Assembly: GCA_037039685.1 (NCBI GenBank)
Contig: JAWNGF010000006.1
Location: forward strand, 2,542,001 to 2,606,000
Length of the DNA stretch: 64,000 bases
DNA from: Ceratobasidium sp. AG-K
Taxonomy: Eukaryota > Basidiomycota > Agaricomycetes > Cantharellales > Ceratobasidiaceae
Reading direction: 5' to 3'
Position numbers and translations under genes: made by a program. How positions within the stretch are numbered: the stretch's first letter is position 1; each line of letters begins with the position of its first letter. This document shows, in pieces, positions 1 to 13,974 of this stretch. The notes under the pieces were generated by a model, which saw nothing but the letters and a program-made list of their open reading frames with translations, made no database searches and was not told the origin of the DNA.

Positions 1-1311
1 TTCAACTCTTTCTTTGTCTGGCGAGCCTCTAACCGAACTTCACTAGCTGTGAGGGAGCTGTTATCTGGCGTGGGCATTTCAATGGTACCAAGGACATTGA
101 TGGCGTGAGACTGACTATCAATGGAGGGAATGCGTTAGTTATCTGAAGCCACGGTTGCATCAAGTAGTTAGACTGATTCGGCATTTTGACAGGTTCGCGG
201 CCAGTGTTTGGTTGAACGGAAATTTCTTGAAGACAACTTACGGAAAGTGAGTGTTTTGCCTAGTTATCGTAGGTACATGCACTAATATTCTATCCACTAG
301 TTCAAGCAATAACCACAATAATGTTAGTATATGCGCGCGTATCGTTGTTGGCATATAGAAGTCAATAACTCCCCTTGTAGATTGCAGAAACAAACGAGTA
401 CTACCAGTTCCCCAAGGAGTTAGTCGCGCGGGATGGAGATAACGTTTTGACTGTCGTTCAGGTATGTACCGCTTTCTGTTGACCATGCGGCTATCTGACT
501 AGCAACCTTTCAAGGACAACATGGGCTTGGAGATGACGGTTGATTGGACTGCTGATTCGTCAAAGTCCCCTCGTGGCGTCCGAGGATATGAGCTCTCCGG
601 CGGGGCGTTTACCAAGTGGAAGGTTCAAGGAAAGAAGGGCGGCTACAATGGGTTTGTACCATTCTCCACCTGCGACGCCTTTATTCAAGGTCCTTTGCGT
701 AGCTTCAACGACAAGGCTCGCGGCGTGCAAAACGAAGGCGGTCTCTACGGGGAACGCCAAGGTTGGCACCTCCCTCAGTTTGATGACTCAGACTGGAACA
801 AGCTGGGTCTTAACTCTGGACTTCCTGGGAATCAAGCTGGAGTGGGATGGTTCCGCACAACTTTCTCCTTGGATATCCCTGAAGGATACGATGTCCCATT
901 AAGCTTCGAGTTCGACGATGTGGAAGCACCCTATAGAGCGCTATTGTTTGTCAATGGGTAAGTCAACGTTGGTAATCATGGAGAGTACGGAACTAATGGC
1001 ATATGCTATAGATGGCTGATGGGCAGAAGAATCGCAAATCTGGGGTATGTAATTTCTAGTCGACTGCTCAAAATAACTCACACTTTGTTAGCCCACAAAT
1101 TAAGTTCCATGTTCCAGAAGGCATACTTCTACACCGAGGTGAAAAGTGAGTTGTCCTTAACCTCCTCCAATTCGTCTCACCGAATCGAACTGCTGCTAGT
1201 ACGGTTGCCGTGGCTATCTGGTCCATGGAGAACGTGCAAGTATCCCCCAAGCTTGAACTAGCCATTGAGGGAATCTTTGATAGCGGTTATGATTTTACTA
1301 GCCCACTCTAG
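1..1311 (+). CDS. Beta-galactosidase (GH35), 3' part of gene
   Basis: This is the C-terminal, jelly-roll part of a large secreted GH35 beta-galactosidase, which releases terminal galactose from plant cell-wall polymers and oligosaccharides. The catalytic barrel would lie upstream of the window. Exons I can place with GT-AG borders are 381-461, 515-957, 1012-1044, 1092-1145 and 1200-1311; at least one or two more lie in 1-380. The exon at 515-957 reads DNMGLEMTVDW and later GLYGERQGWHLP and AGVGWFRTTF, the hallmark strings of the GH35 galactose-binding domains. The last exon ends FDSGYDFTSPL and TAG at 1309-1311. The 3' end faces the epoxide hydrolase gene convergently, only about 90 bp away. 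Family call is secure; the upstream exon borders are approximate. Confidence 0.85.
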
Positions 1312-1400
1312 TCGCTCTATTCCCATACAATATGTACACATATATTATCATAAGCTGTCGTTCCATGACATACCAGTTCCACCAGTGATTTTGGCTTATT

Positions 1401-3180
1401 TCAAGCGAGCTTGGCCTCGACTCCGGGTTGCTCCCAGTAGAACTTGCCATAAAATTCGCGGCAATCATTAACGAACTCCTTCGCATTGCCGATTGCAGCC
1501 TAAATGCAAAAGTGAGAAACCTGCGACGATTGTGTCAGAACTAGCAAACTTACAAAATGACCTCCACGTGTGTGATCTAGTAACGCCGGGAATATTAGTA
1601 AGAGTGGTAATGGGTAGAGCACCTGAGCTTACATTTGTGCCAGACAAGTGGACCTTGTTTCTTGATCCAAGATTCAGGGCTCAGGCTGGTACACTGGGTG
1701 AGTGATCTATAGTGACTGGTAGGACGCGCATTGTACTTACTAGAACTCTCCCTCGAAGTGTTGGACACCGAAGGGGCACTGCGAAGCTGGGTTCTCTGCC
1801 CATGCTTGGAGACCATAAGTGTTGCCGTTCAATTGGTACATCGCCATCCCAGTATGAATTGAGTTGGTGAATTGAGAGTAGCAGATGACAACGTAGAGCT
1901 CTGATCAAAATGTGAACTGCGTCAAGCACGATATCTGTTAGAGCTACAATTGAAACCTACCTTCGATAAACTTAGCATGATCCTCTGGGGTCATATTAGA
2001 CCAGTTTTGGATCATGACATATTTCTCGCCTAACGACGTGGCGCATGTCAAGACCATGACTCCGCACCAGGAAAATGACGGGGCTTACCGAGGTAGGAGA
2101 GGAACCCTTGAGGGTTGTCGAATAGCGAAAGACCGATTGTTGAAACCTTGGTGCTCTGCAGGACGAAATATCCCATTCCGACCGAGGTGAATTGGGCAAC
2201 GAGCTCCAAGAGGTGCTTCTCGTAGTCGGGAAGCTTGCTGTCGTCCGCGTCGGCGGGCCGAGGGGCAAAGAACGAGTTGTACAATCTATAGCAAGTCTCA
2301 AGATCTGAACTTCAAATGTGATTGCTGGGAACTTACGCGAGCTTCATGTTATCAGAGTGATGGAACTGGACCTGGCGCAAGTTGATCGCACCAAAGTCGC
2401 CTCCCTGGCCGACATAAGTTTTGTAACCCAGGACTTCGGTCATCAAGGTGTTAAAAATGCGTGCATTGTCAACCACGGTCGACCCAGCCTTGGGCGGGCA
2501 GCTAGAGTATCCGACTCCAGGCAGCGAGGGAGCAACAACGTGGAATCTGCGTGGGATTTGATGAGTGTTTGATCTCAAATTCCTAAAACCAAACTTACGC
2601 CTGCTCTCCCTCGGGTGGGTTGACCAGCGGGTCAATGACTTTGTTAAACTCGGAGACGGTGCTACCCCATCCATGAAGCATGAGTATGGGGATAGCATTC
2701 TTGTGAGTGCTTTTTTGGTGCACGAAATGGATCCTGAAGTGAGTAAGTCAAAAAGCAGTCACGAGACTTGAGTAATTTGAAGCCGGTTATCCCGGTGAGC
2801 ACCTACGTGGTATCTTCGATTTCAACAAGATATTGGTCAAACCTGGAAGTCGGCGCGAAAAGGAGCGAGGATGAGCTGGGTGGGGTTTCAAATGCTGACA
2901 TTTTGCTCACGAATTGAGAACTTTTTCCGCTGCCCGCCAGTCGAAATCAATCAGGCCTTGCTTCGCTTGCTGCATCCAAGTAAGCCTACAGAATAGTGGA
3001 ATCAATCAACGCGTATCATTTAGTAGAAAAAAAGGCTCACTCGGTGCCCATCTTAAAGTCTGCGCCGGGTAAAATGGTGGCATCAGGGAGCCGTTGGTTC
3101 TTCAAGATTGTCTTGAGGCGTTCAACCTCTTCGTCAGGGATATTGACCTTGAACGGTCGGGGTGCGGCAATAGTCGACAT
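1401..3180 (-). CDS. Epoxide hydrolase (alpha/beta hydrolase with EHN domain)
   Basis: A soluble or microsomal-type epoxide hydrolase that opens epoxides to diols. The ATG at 3180 starts MSTIAAPRPFKVNIPDEE followed by a typical EHN N-terminal region (LKNQRLPDATILPGADFKMG). The core shows HGWGSTVSEF (oxyanion region), then GQGGDFGAI, where the Asp of GGDFG is the nucleophile. The catalytic-His strand reads RGGHF and is split by an intron before AAIGNAKEFV. The gene is cut by many introns of 50-60 bases; the last exon ends VEAKLA with TGA at 1401-1403. The start is the first ATG and gives the family's usual N terminus. Only about 90 bp separates its 3' end from the beta-galactosidase. Exon limits in 1700-2340 are inferred and less certain. 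Confidence 0.85.
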
Positions 3181-4078
3181 GACGAAATAAATGGTAAAGA
3201 CAAGTCGGTAGGGGAGAAAAGTACTGGTAAGGTAGCAACGTTCCTCTCAGTGGGGTTAAATAATGAGAGGTAATGAAATAGCGCGTGCAATCTGACCAGA
3301 ATCCAGGTCGATCAAACCAAGCAGAAGATATCCACTCAAGATGCATGCCTACGAGGGAGGATTCAGATACGCAGGTTCCAAGTTCACCCGTTTCATATAG
3401 TTCATATAGTGGGTCTATGCCTAGACATGATGCAGATGACGACTCCTGCGTTCCTGAAGGGAAGCGGTATCCCTGATTAGATACAAACACGTTCATGCTC
3501 CGCCACCTCCAAAACGGGGAAGACGGAGAGGCTCAATCTAACCTTCTAACGTTTTCCCGGTGGGCACCAGATATCCCCCTGCGTAAAAATTCGCGCCGTC
3601 GGACCGCTAGAGTTGTCCCCAAACCGCTTAGTTCGCGTCAATCCTTGGCTTTTGAAACGTCCTTTCTTGGGGTAATCCTGGCACGTGTTGCGTTGGTACC
3701 AATTTGGCTCCTAGCTCATCTGTGAATGATCGAGTTTTAAATCCAACTGCCTCACAATGGTGTTACGTCAGGAGGGTATCTTTTGATTCACGGGCGACAA
3801 ACGACAGTGTCGGGAATGGGTGTGTAGTGGAGGAGAGCAAATATTGGATTTGCCTCTGGAGTGTTCGCTCTCGACGCCGAGTCTACGATAGTTTATACCA
3901 ATCGTACCCGTGGTTGGGGTGAACTGAGACAGTGTACGCGCATATATTCTTGGAATCCTGCTGTGGTTAGTGCTAGAAATTTACAAATGGGGGCGAGCAT
4001 CAAATAATCCGCTTCACTATCAATTAGATTCACAGAAACAGATTAGATATTGCTTCTAATATGGTTCCTTATCGGCGT
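3181..4078. other. Intergenic, no gene seen
   Basis: About 900 bp between the epoxide hydrolase start and the rhamnosidase-like stop. Only short open frames without family resemblance are present. It must hold the epoxide hydrolase promoter near 3181-3400 and the rhamnosidase 3' UTR near 4078. Confidence 0.6.
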
Positions 4079-6584
4079 TTACTCTTCGTCATCAAGCGTG
4101 ACCAATATCGTATACCACCCCTCCCCAAGGCCCTCAACCAGCAGATGTTTTTCACCTAAGGAATGCGGTCGTACCTCTACACCGGCTACCCCCTTCACTG
4201 GCTTGGACTTTCTCCCCTCCCCGCGTGCTATAACCCGTCCATTTAATCGCACCTCGTACCTCTGACGCTGACCCCACGTAATGGGGACGCCAACCACACC
4301 TCGAGTATGAGCTGGCGCCTTTATAGCCAGTTCCAGAGACCATGAGGAAGCCTTGGACCACCCCGCTACAATCAGGGAGCCGTTCGAACTGGTGACACCT
4401 GCCAGAGCAAAGTCGAGATTGACATCCGCCGACGGGATAAATGACCAAGTGTCGTGCGCCGGGCTCGTAAACTGCACCCCAGCGACGTTACGAGAGAGAA
4501 CAATGGAGGGACCAGATGCCCATGGGTGGGCGTGGGAGATGTATGAGGGGTCGTATGCCTGTGAGAGAGTGGGAAATAGTGGAAGGCGAAAAGGAAACAC
4601 CGCGCACCTGGAATGGGTAGTAACACCGTCCGTCTTTGTAAAAGCCTTCGATGAGTGAAGACTGGACACTGTATGGTGCATTCCAGACGTATCCCCACAA
4701 TAGGTGGATCAAGTCAAGTGCACGTTGGGATTCGCCTGCACTAAAGTGGGCGATTAGTTCGAATCCAGAAATAAAGGTCGATATCATCCCCGGTGACTAG
4801 ATTCTATGGTCAAGATAAACGTAGTGAGTGCGTCTAGGGACCTACCTCTGGGGCCACAGTGCCAAACTTGTTCCAGTACTTTTTCAAGCCAGCGCTGATT
4901 CTTGCGGTATTTTCTTGCTCGTCTGTAACTTGGAACCATAGAGCCAGGCTATTTCCGTCTTGGGGATAGATTGTAGAGGTCGTATTGTCCCTGTACATTC
5001 CGTGCATTTCGTCCCAGAGCTCAGCATTGATTGCACGTTTGACTCCGATTGCCAACTATGACAACCTTAAACACATGATACGAATTATTAGGCTCAATAC
5101 TCACCTCTTCCCAGTGAGACCAATCATCTTCGTCCCCGATGGCCTGGGCTAATTCCGACATCCTTCGCAGTGCTCGCATGAAAATACAGTTTGCGGCTAG
5201 ATTGTATCCACCCTGATCCACGCGCCCCCAATCAAGTTTATGGTCAACCCATAGCAGGCCAGGTTGGCCATGAGACTCTGGCCCAGCATTTAGTTTCTTG
5301 ATGCTATATCCAATCGCCCGCTTTGCAGCCTGCCACAATGAAACGGTCTCGCCAGATACGTGCAACCTAGGTTCCAACAGCCATGAAGTATTTCCTCCAG
5401 CATAGTACCATGTGTCGTACAGGACAACCATGGACCACATATGGTACGTATCAGAGCCCCATTCGTCGATTGGTGGGGCAGCGTAAGGCATCTGACCGGT
5501 CGCAGGGTCCTGTTGAGCAAATAGCCATTCGAGCCGGTTTGGGAGGTATAAGCATCATTGAGTGTGTAGTGCTGCGCTGTGGTGCTGATTGCGCGGTCAC
5601 CGGCCCCTACGGAATCTGAAGTTCAATTGAGGCTCCTCGAGTATACGATGTGAATACGCACACACAGTCCGGTCTCGTCTTGCTCCGTCAGTAAGAACTG
5701 CGCGTCCAGTACCAGCAGGTGAGTCGTTGTCATATCCGTATCGTTTCATGGAGTGGTCGTGTCCTCGTCCAGTCGAAGATGGAATAGTAGACAGTTGGAT
5801 GGTATATGCGCCGGCATACCATATCTGATTCAGAAATTCGTTGGAGGAGTAAAAGAACCTGACCGGCGAATTAGCCCCTGAAATTCACCGACAGTGCGGC
5901 TTACCCTCCATAATTTCGTAGATTTTCCCAGTGGGGCATCATGTTATTGAAGCAGCGTACGTTGGTGATTGTTACAGTTCCCGTCGAATTCAGGAATAGA
6001 GTCATGTATCGGAACGCTCCTCGCATATGCCGATATTGTGGGGTCCATTCTTCAACTCCTTCCGGTTTGATGGTGTGGAATAGTGCCCCGTCATCGACGA
6101 AAAAGTCCATCGCTCTGCAATGCCACGCGTCTATTAATCCGCGTCACAAACCGATTTTAGATTTAGAGCCGTACCTATCGCTTGTCCGCGAGATGAATTG
6201 TTTAGATTCAGCAAACGCCATGCCAAATACCTCCCCAGGCTGCGAATCCTTTCCGAACGTGATAGTTGGTATCCCAGCGATGTTCTTTCCAAAGTCGAGC
6301 GTAAGCGCAGCCGACAGACCGTGTAACATAGTCGCGGGGAGCTTTGATTGGTAAGGCTCCGGGGCGATTAGAGTGTCGGCATGGGAGATTGTTCCGTTGG
6401 CAAAGAGCACAGAAACGGGCGTATGCGTCCGGTGTTCGGACGCGAGGTTGTAAGACTGCCAAGGCCCTTTGGTAGGAGTAGCCTCGAAGACTAGCTTAGA
6501 AAACGAAGAGTAGGAGGCAGATACGCATTGCGAGGAAATAATCGAAAGAAACGCTACACCAAGGTAGTGCTTCGGGTGCAGCAT
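4079..6584 (-). CDS. GH78-type alpha-L-rhamnosidase-like secreted enzyme, probable frameshift
   Basis: A six-hairpin glycosidase of the alpha-L-rhamnosidase type, removing terminal rhamnose from plant glycosides or pectin side chains outside the cell. The ATG at 6584 opens a signal peptide (MLHPKHYLGVAFLSIISS...). Later exons read AMDFFVDDGALFH, then FYSSNEFLNQIWYAGAYTIQ, and TDGARRDRT, the acidic GH78 active-site strand. EWGSDTYHMWSM and a C-terminal beta domain ending LVTLDDEE (TAA at 4079-4081) follow. Introns are short, for example about 6119-6172. The reading frame changes without a usable intron at about 5541-5543, where one extra C in a CCC run on the coding strand would join both halves; this is a sequence error or a recent lesion. 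Family call good, functional state uncertain. Confidence 0.75.
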
Positions 6585-6940
6585 GGTGGCGGGTTTGAGT
6601 CTGATTTGCGGGGCCCCAACCACTAAACGTTATATTAGTGGCGATGGAGGGTTGGAACTACCTAAACCGGGTAAGCTATGGGTAGCTCAATTGAAACTTG
6701 AGCACAACGACTCGGGGGTAATGTGGTTAGCCCCCGAAGAACCCTCCTTGCTTGTGGGGAACGGTGAGGCTTATGTCATCGGACTGAACTCCATATCAGG
6801 TCGTTATTCCAGGCTCACAAAATTCAAAGTTGATACACCCTAGCCAAAACATGCAGCGTAATATACAAAACCATAAATCAAACGCCGATCCTGATGAACA
6901 GATAATTAGCTTATTGCCACCAACACATTGAATCGACGGC
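6585..6940. other. Intergenic, no gene seen
   Basis: About 355 bp between the rhamnosidase-like start and the MCM5 stop. I see no gene; it should contain the rhamnosidase promoter and the MCM5 3' UTR. Confidence 0.55.
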
Positions 6941-9780
<2,840 letters not shown>

Positions 9781-10921
9781 ATTTCCAAAGTTACAGGTTC
9801 AATGTGGCCGACCAGATATGCGATTGCGATTATAAGATGAGCCGAGCCAAAACGCGTGTTTGTCGTGGATGCTCAGGAAACCTGGCACGCGATCACGTGC
9901 GCAAAGCCGCGTCGATGGAACCTCAATGCTGGCGCTTGTCCACCAGAGGATATGCGCGTGGCTATGCTTTGCACCTCACTCCGCGTAGTTTTATTCGAGA
10001 CTAGTATTCGCGTACTAACACACACAGGTTGTAAGTAGTTATGTGATAATCCAGTGATTTAATCCACATGAATGGGCGCCCATCGCGAGCAGAAAGTCCC
10101 AATAGACCTGTGCAATTACCCGTTCCGCGTATGCTGCTTCGAAACTCACCTACCTCTCGGGGTCGTCAAGAAACCAGGTATTTATCTGCTCCACCCATGC
10201 ACTCACTCATACACACATAGCCAATTGGCGCTAACGCACCGTTTATCCAAGCGTGACCCCAATTTGAGGGTTTCAGGGTAAGCCTATCCGTCTGGCTAAG
10301 CTAGCAGCGTTGTGAATCCTACAGGCACCACAAACGTATACCGCCTACTCAAACTGATTGCCAAGGATGCCCAGATCCTCATGCAGGTCAAGGAAACGGC
10401 GCCTCGCCCGAGACGTGCAAGGAAATTTGAAGCTATGAGGCCATCATGGAGCAATTCCGAGCTGAAGCCATAAAAATGTACAAATTCACGTGGTTCTTGT
10501 TATTTTGGCCCTAGGATCAAGCCCTTGGACTCCTTACAAAATATTCACAACGATTCAAGGGGAAGTGTCCTTGACTCGACGGAGCGAGGTGATTGCACAA
10601 CAATTGCACTAAACGCGAAGTGTACGAAGCGCTCCCTACGCATTTTAGTCCCCACACATAATTATTTCAGGACGTGAAATCCTGCAGGGGCTGCCACCAT
10701 CACTTGGATCAAGCTTTCTGGCCTCCCATTGTGAGCTCTCAAACCCACCCAATGGGGCAAGCCGCCTTTGAATCGACGTGTCGAAAAACTGGGCACAGCG
10801 CAGACAACTCTGTCTTCAGATCATCGATTTCTAAGCCGTTGCGGCTGCCGCCACGACGCACCATGCATCTCCAGACGACCATGGCCTGAATCAAGTAATC
10901 CTGAATAAGCTGAACGAGGTC
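9781..10921 (+). other. Unassigned interval with possible small spliced plus-strand gene
   Basis: Immediately divergent from MCM5 there is an ATG at 9837 (MSRAKTRVCRGCSG...) followed by several potential donor/acceptor pairs: 10178-10220 and 10278-10324. One spliced frame starts at ATG 10131, and another open stretch ends with TAA at 10471-10473. No frame gave a family I recognise, and different splice phases give different proteins, so I do not call a gene. From 10474 to 10921 I see nothing. Confidence 0.3.
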
Positions 10922-12383
10922 CTATAAGTCATAGTAGCCTTCTAGTAGGTAAATAGTATCTAACGGAAGGGGTGTAGCTGGACAGACCCAAGTATCATCC
11001 AGAGATTTTACAGACGAAGTCATTGCTCGACTATGACGAAAGCCCTGAAGGGCTAAAACGCGTAACTGGGGCAGTAGGGCGAGGAGCACTTCAGCCTTGA
11101 ATTCTTGGTGGTTGCCAGCTATAAAAAACCGTGTAATATTGGAATGTCTGAGGAATCTGGCAGTGGTAGTGTAAAGATACAATAGGGTCTCCATATCATA
11201 TTGAAGTTGAACAGTCAACTGCAACGGCTTTGAGCCAGGAACAAGCAAGGAAAGAAACTGGTCCACTTGGGCTTGGCTGGATAACAGTCGCAAGTCTAGC
11301 TCTTCTAGGTCTTCCAAATGCACTGGAGGGACATCATAACCAAACTTAGGATCATGGCTTATCTCGAGACCAAAGCGAAGTACAACCAATTTGGGACAAG
11401 ATGCAAGGATATTGTGGAGTTTTGACACGGCAATGTTGTCCGCTCGTCTGGAGGGTCGATCAAGCCGCAGCTCTACAAGCCCGTGATACGCCTTGCTTGT
11501 CCAGTGAGGATATATTCCATCCAACTTAAGTGCCTTGACACCTAGAAAAAGTGATTCGAGCCGCTCCTTTTTGATAGGAAGGTGGCCGTTAACAGATAGG
11601 TCGTTCCTGTTGCCTCTCCGGGGCCATCTGGGGTGCAGATATGTTTGGGCCTAAAGGCCTATGGTCTTTGATGGTACGGTGGAGCAACACTGAAGGTTTG
11701 AGGTTCTCAAATAAAAAGCCATAAACCTTCCGCTCAAAACGACGCACTGTCTCTGGTACAGCCAAATCCAGACATATAATACGCTTCCTGAGGGGAAAAA
11801 AATACAGGCGTAGATAATTTCAATCCCACTTTCATACTCTGGGATACTCGGTGCAAATATGCGAACGCCCAAGGGCAGATACCCTGCCCGAGTCGCAAAA
11901 ACGTTTACGCGATACATAAGCTTCTGACCTAACGAGTGACAGTAGACGAGATCGATGTGTCCACAGCTCCGGTAGGGCTAGTACAACACTACGCCAGCGG
12001 GAGCACACGTGGGATAGTAAATCAGGATATCTCAGCATCGCTCTGGATTTGTCGCTATTAACGTCGACGGCATAGGAAAAGCCAACCACGAGTAGGAAAA
12101 TGCGAGCAAAAATCTCGGAGGGAAGGGCATGGATTGGAGTAAGCGCAGTGGAGCAGTTTCTGACTTTATTAAGAATTGAATTTGCCCGCTTTATCTTGGA
12201 TTCGTGGAAGGAGGCGGATTTCACCTCGCACATAATCCAGTTTGAGAGTATTTCTGGGCCGTCCGGAAGCGCGCTGCATCGTGAGGAGTAGGTCTGAATA
12301 ACTGTGCAAGCACTGAGATGCTGAATGAGCGCGGCTTCGAGCAGGCTGCTCGCGGTACCTAGCTCTGTGACGAGCTTATCCAT
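10922..12383 (-). pseudogene. F-box/LRR-type gene, decayed
   Basis: The 5' half (12383 to about 11960) encodes a coiled N terminus and an F-box (LTPIHALPSEIFARIFLL) followed by CSRWRSVVLALPELWTH. After WTH the frame is lost: the next codons fit IDLVYCHSL only if two bases are restored near 11957. A second shift lies in a T-run near 11800, where the likely true frame (CLDLAVPETVRRFERK) departs. A third shift follows before the 3' LRR-like part (11524-10922, ending LLEGYYDL). In frame 2 there is also a TAG at 11651-11653. Agaricomycete genes of this type are usually nearly intronless, so several lesions rather than introns are the simplest reading. Function when intact would be substrate recognition for an SCF ubiquitin ligase. 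Confidence 0.65.
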
Positions 12384-13974
12384 GATCGTGGAAGAAACCG
12401 CTAGGCGTTAAGGACGCATAGTTGCTTGATTTGGGTACCAACAATCGCCCGGCGCCTAGGGCTGGATTGCTGTTTCGGCTCAGCTACATATGCAGGCCAT
12501 CCCCCGCAGAATATATGCGCTATGCTGGTACGTTACCACGCAGCTGAGAAAATAGTATCTCGCGATGAATTTAGCGTCTCACTCCCAGCCTATGCCGGCC
12601 TTCATGTTATTTCAGCGCCTACCCGCTACCAACCAGTCAGGTATATATAAATAAGAATTTTCAGCTGGCTATGCATACAGGTCGAAGAAGGGCAGCAGTT
12701 TTGCACCAGCACTTTCTTTGCTCTTGTTACATGTTCCAGAGCTATAGAACGCCGGACGTATTCATGCGATGTTTTGTTCTGAGAGCCGGCTTGATATGAG
12801 TATCTATGTCCGCTATACTAAACCTTTAATGTTGTATTTCCTCTATACGGGTAAGCTTAAGTCTGTTCATTACAGTAGGAGTATGAAGGCGAGGAACGCC
12901 GTAATATCAGAAAGCATATCCACGAGGGGCTATATGTACTCACAGGCAACCGGCGTTTGCCCCTAGCTTCATCGCACTACGCTTAGCATATCCGTGGTTC
13001 TCCAGAGTGGCCCATAAGTACATGTTCCTTGGTCCCGCTGAAACATTTTTACATGCGTCTTCTGCATTTAGGTTTGCCCAATCCCCAGAGTGCCAGCACA
13101 GCAGCCATGCACATCATATTATGGTAAACGATGATAAAGCAACGCAACCGTAATTATTGACCGAGGTAGCCATATACGGGTGTATCCCGAAACTGGGAAG
13201 GTCCTGCTCTTGTTCGCACCTTCACACATGCGTGATTTTATGAAACCTCGTGAGCTCGGTTGATGGTGATGTCGATGCACATAGGACCAGCACCCTCCGA
13301 TCCATCTCAGGCACCAGAAAGCACACGCACAACATAGCAGATTCGCTTTTGTGACTCACACCACGAGCGGGTATGATGTGAACGTGTCGTTTTTCGGGGG
13401 GTCGACTTGATTTGCAATCAAACACCCTCAGTTCCCAATAGAGCCAAATAGTGTCTTGCTTCTTTGTGCGAGTACCTGTTTGCCCCTATGTATCTCCGAG
13501 CTATATGCTTTATGAGCGGACCTTCCTTACGCTTGAGGACAATAGAGAGAAGCTTTACAAAGGGAACTGCTCCAGACGCTCCCATCGTCGAAGCAGTTTC
13601 TCCTTCCCAGTTGGGCCGATATATGCATCGGTAATTTATGTAAAACGGAATGTCGTCAAATAGGTTGGCATATTTTCGAAGGGTTGGGCAAAGGCGTAGT
13701 CCCGCCGTAGTGCGGCGAGCAACGGGGCTCGGACTAACGACGAGCGGCTAATTTGTGTAATCAGGAAACATTTCTTTTATTAGAAGACCTAAGACAATAG
13801 GTAAACTCTTGATAGCGAAATAAGTATTGATACAGTACAGATCCAAACCAGTGGCTGCCTAGACACACAACGCGAAACCCGGAAACGACAAAGGATACAC
13901 ATGAAGAGGAGGGACATATCGAGCAATCGTGGCGATCGTAAACAGAACGAACAAAACATCACCCAAACAGCAGA
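12384..13974. other. Intergenic, no gene seen
   Basis: About 1.6 kb with only short, unconvincing open frames on both strands and no recognisable domain, RNA gene or repeat. Confidence 0.55.
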
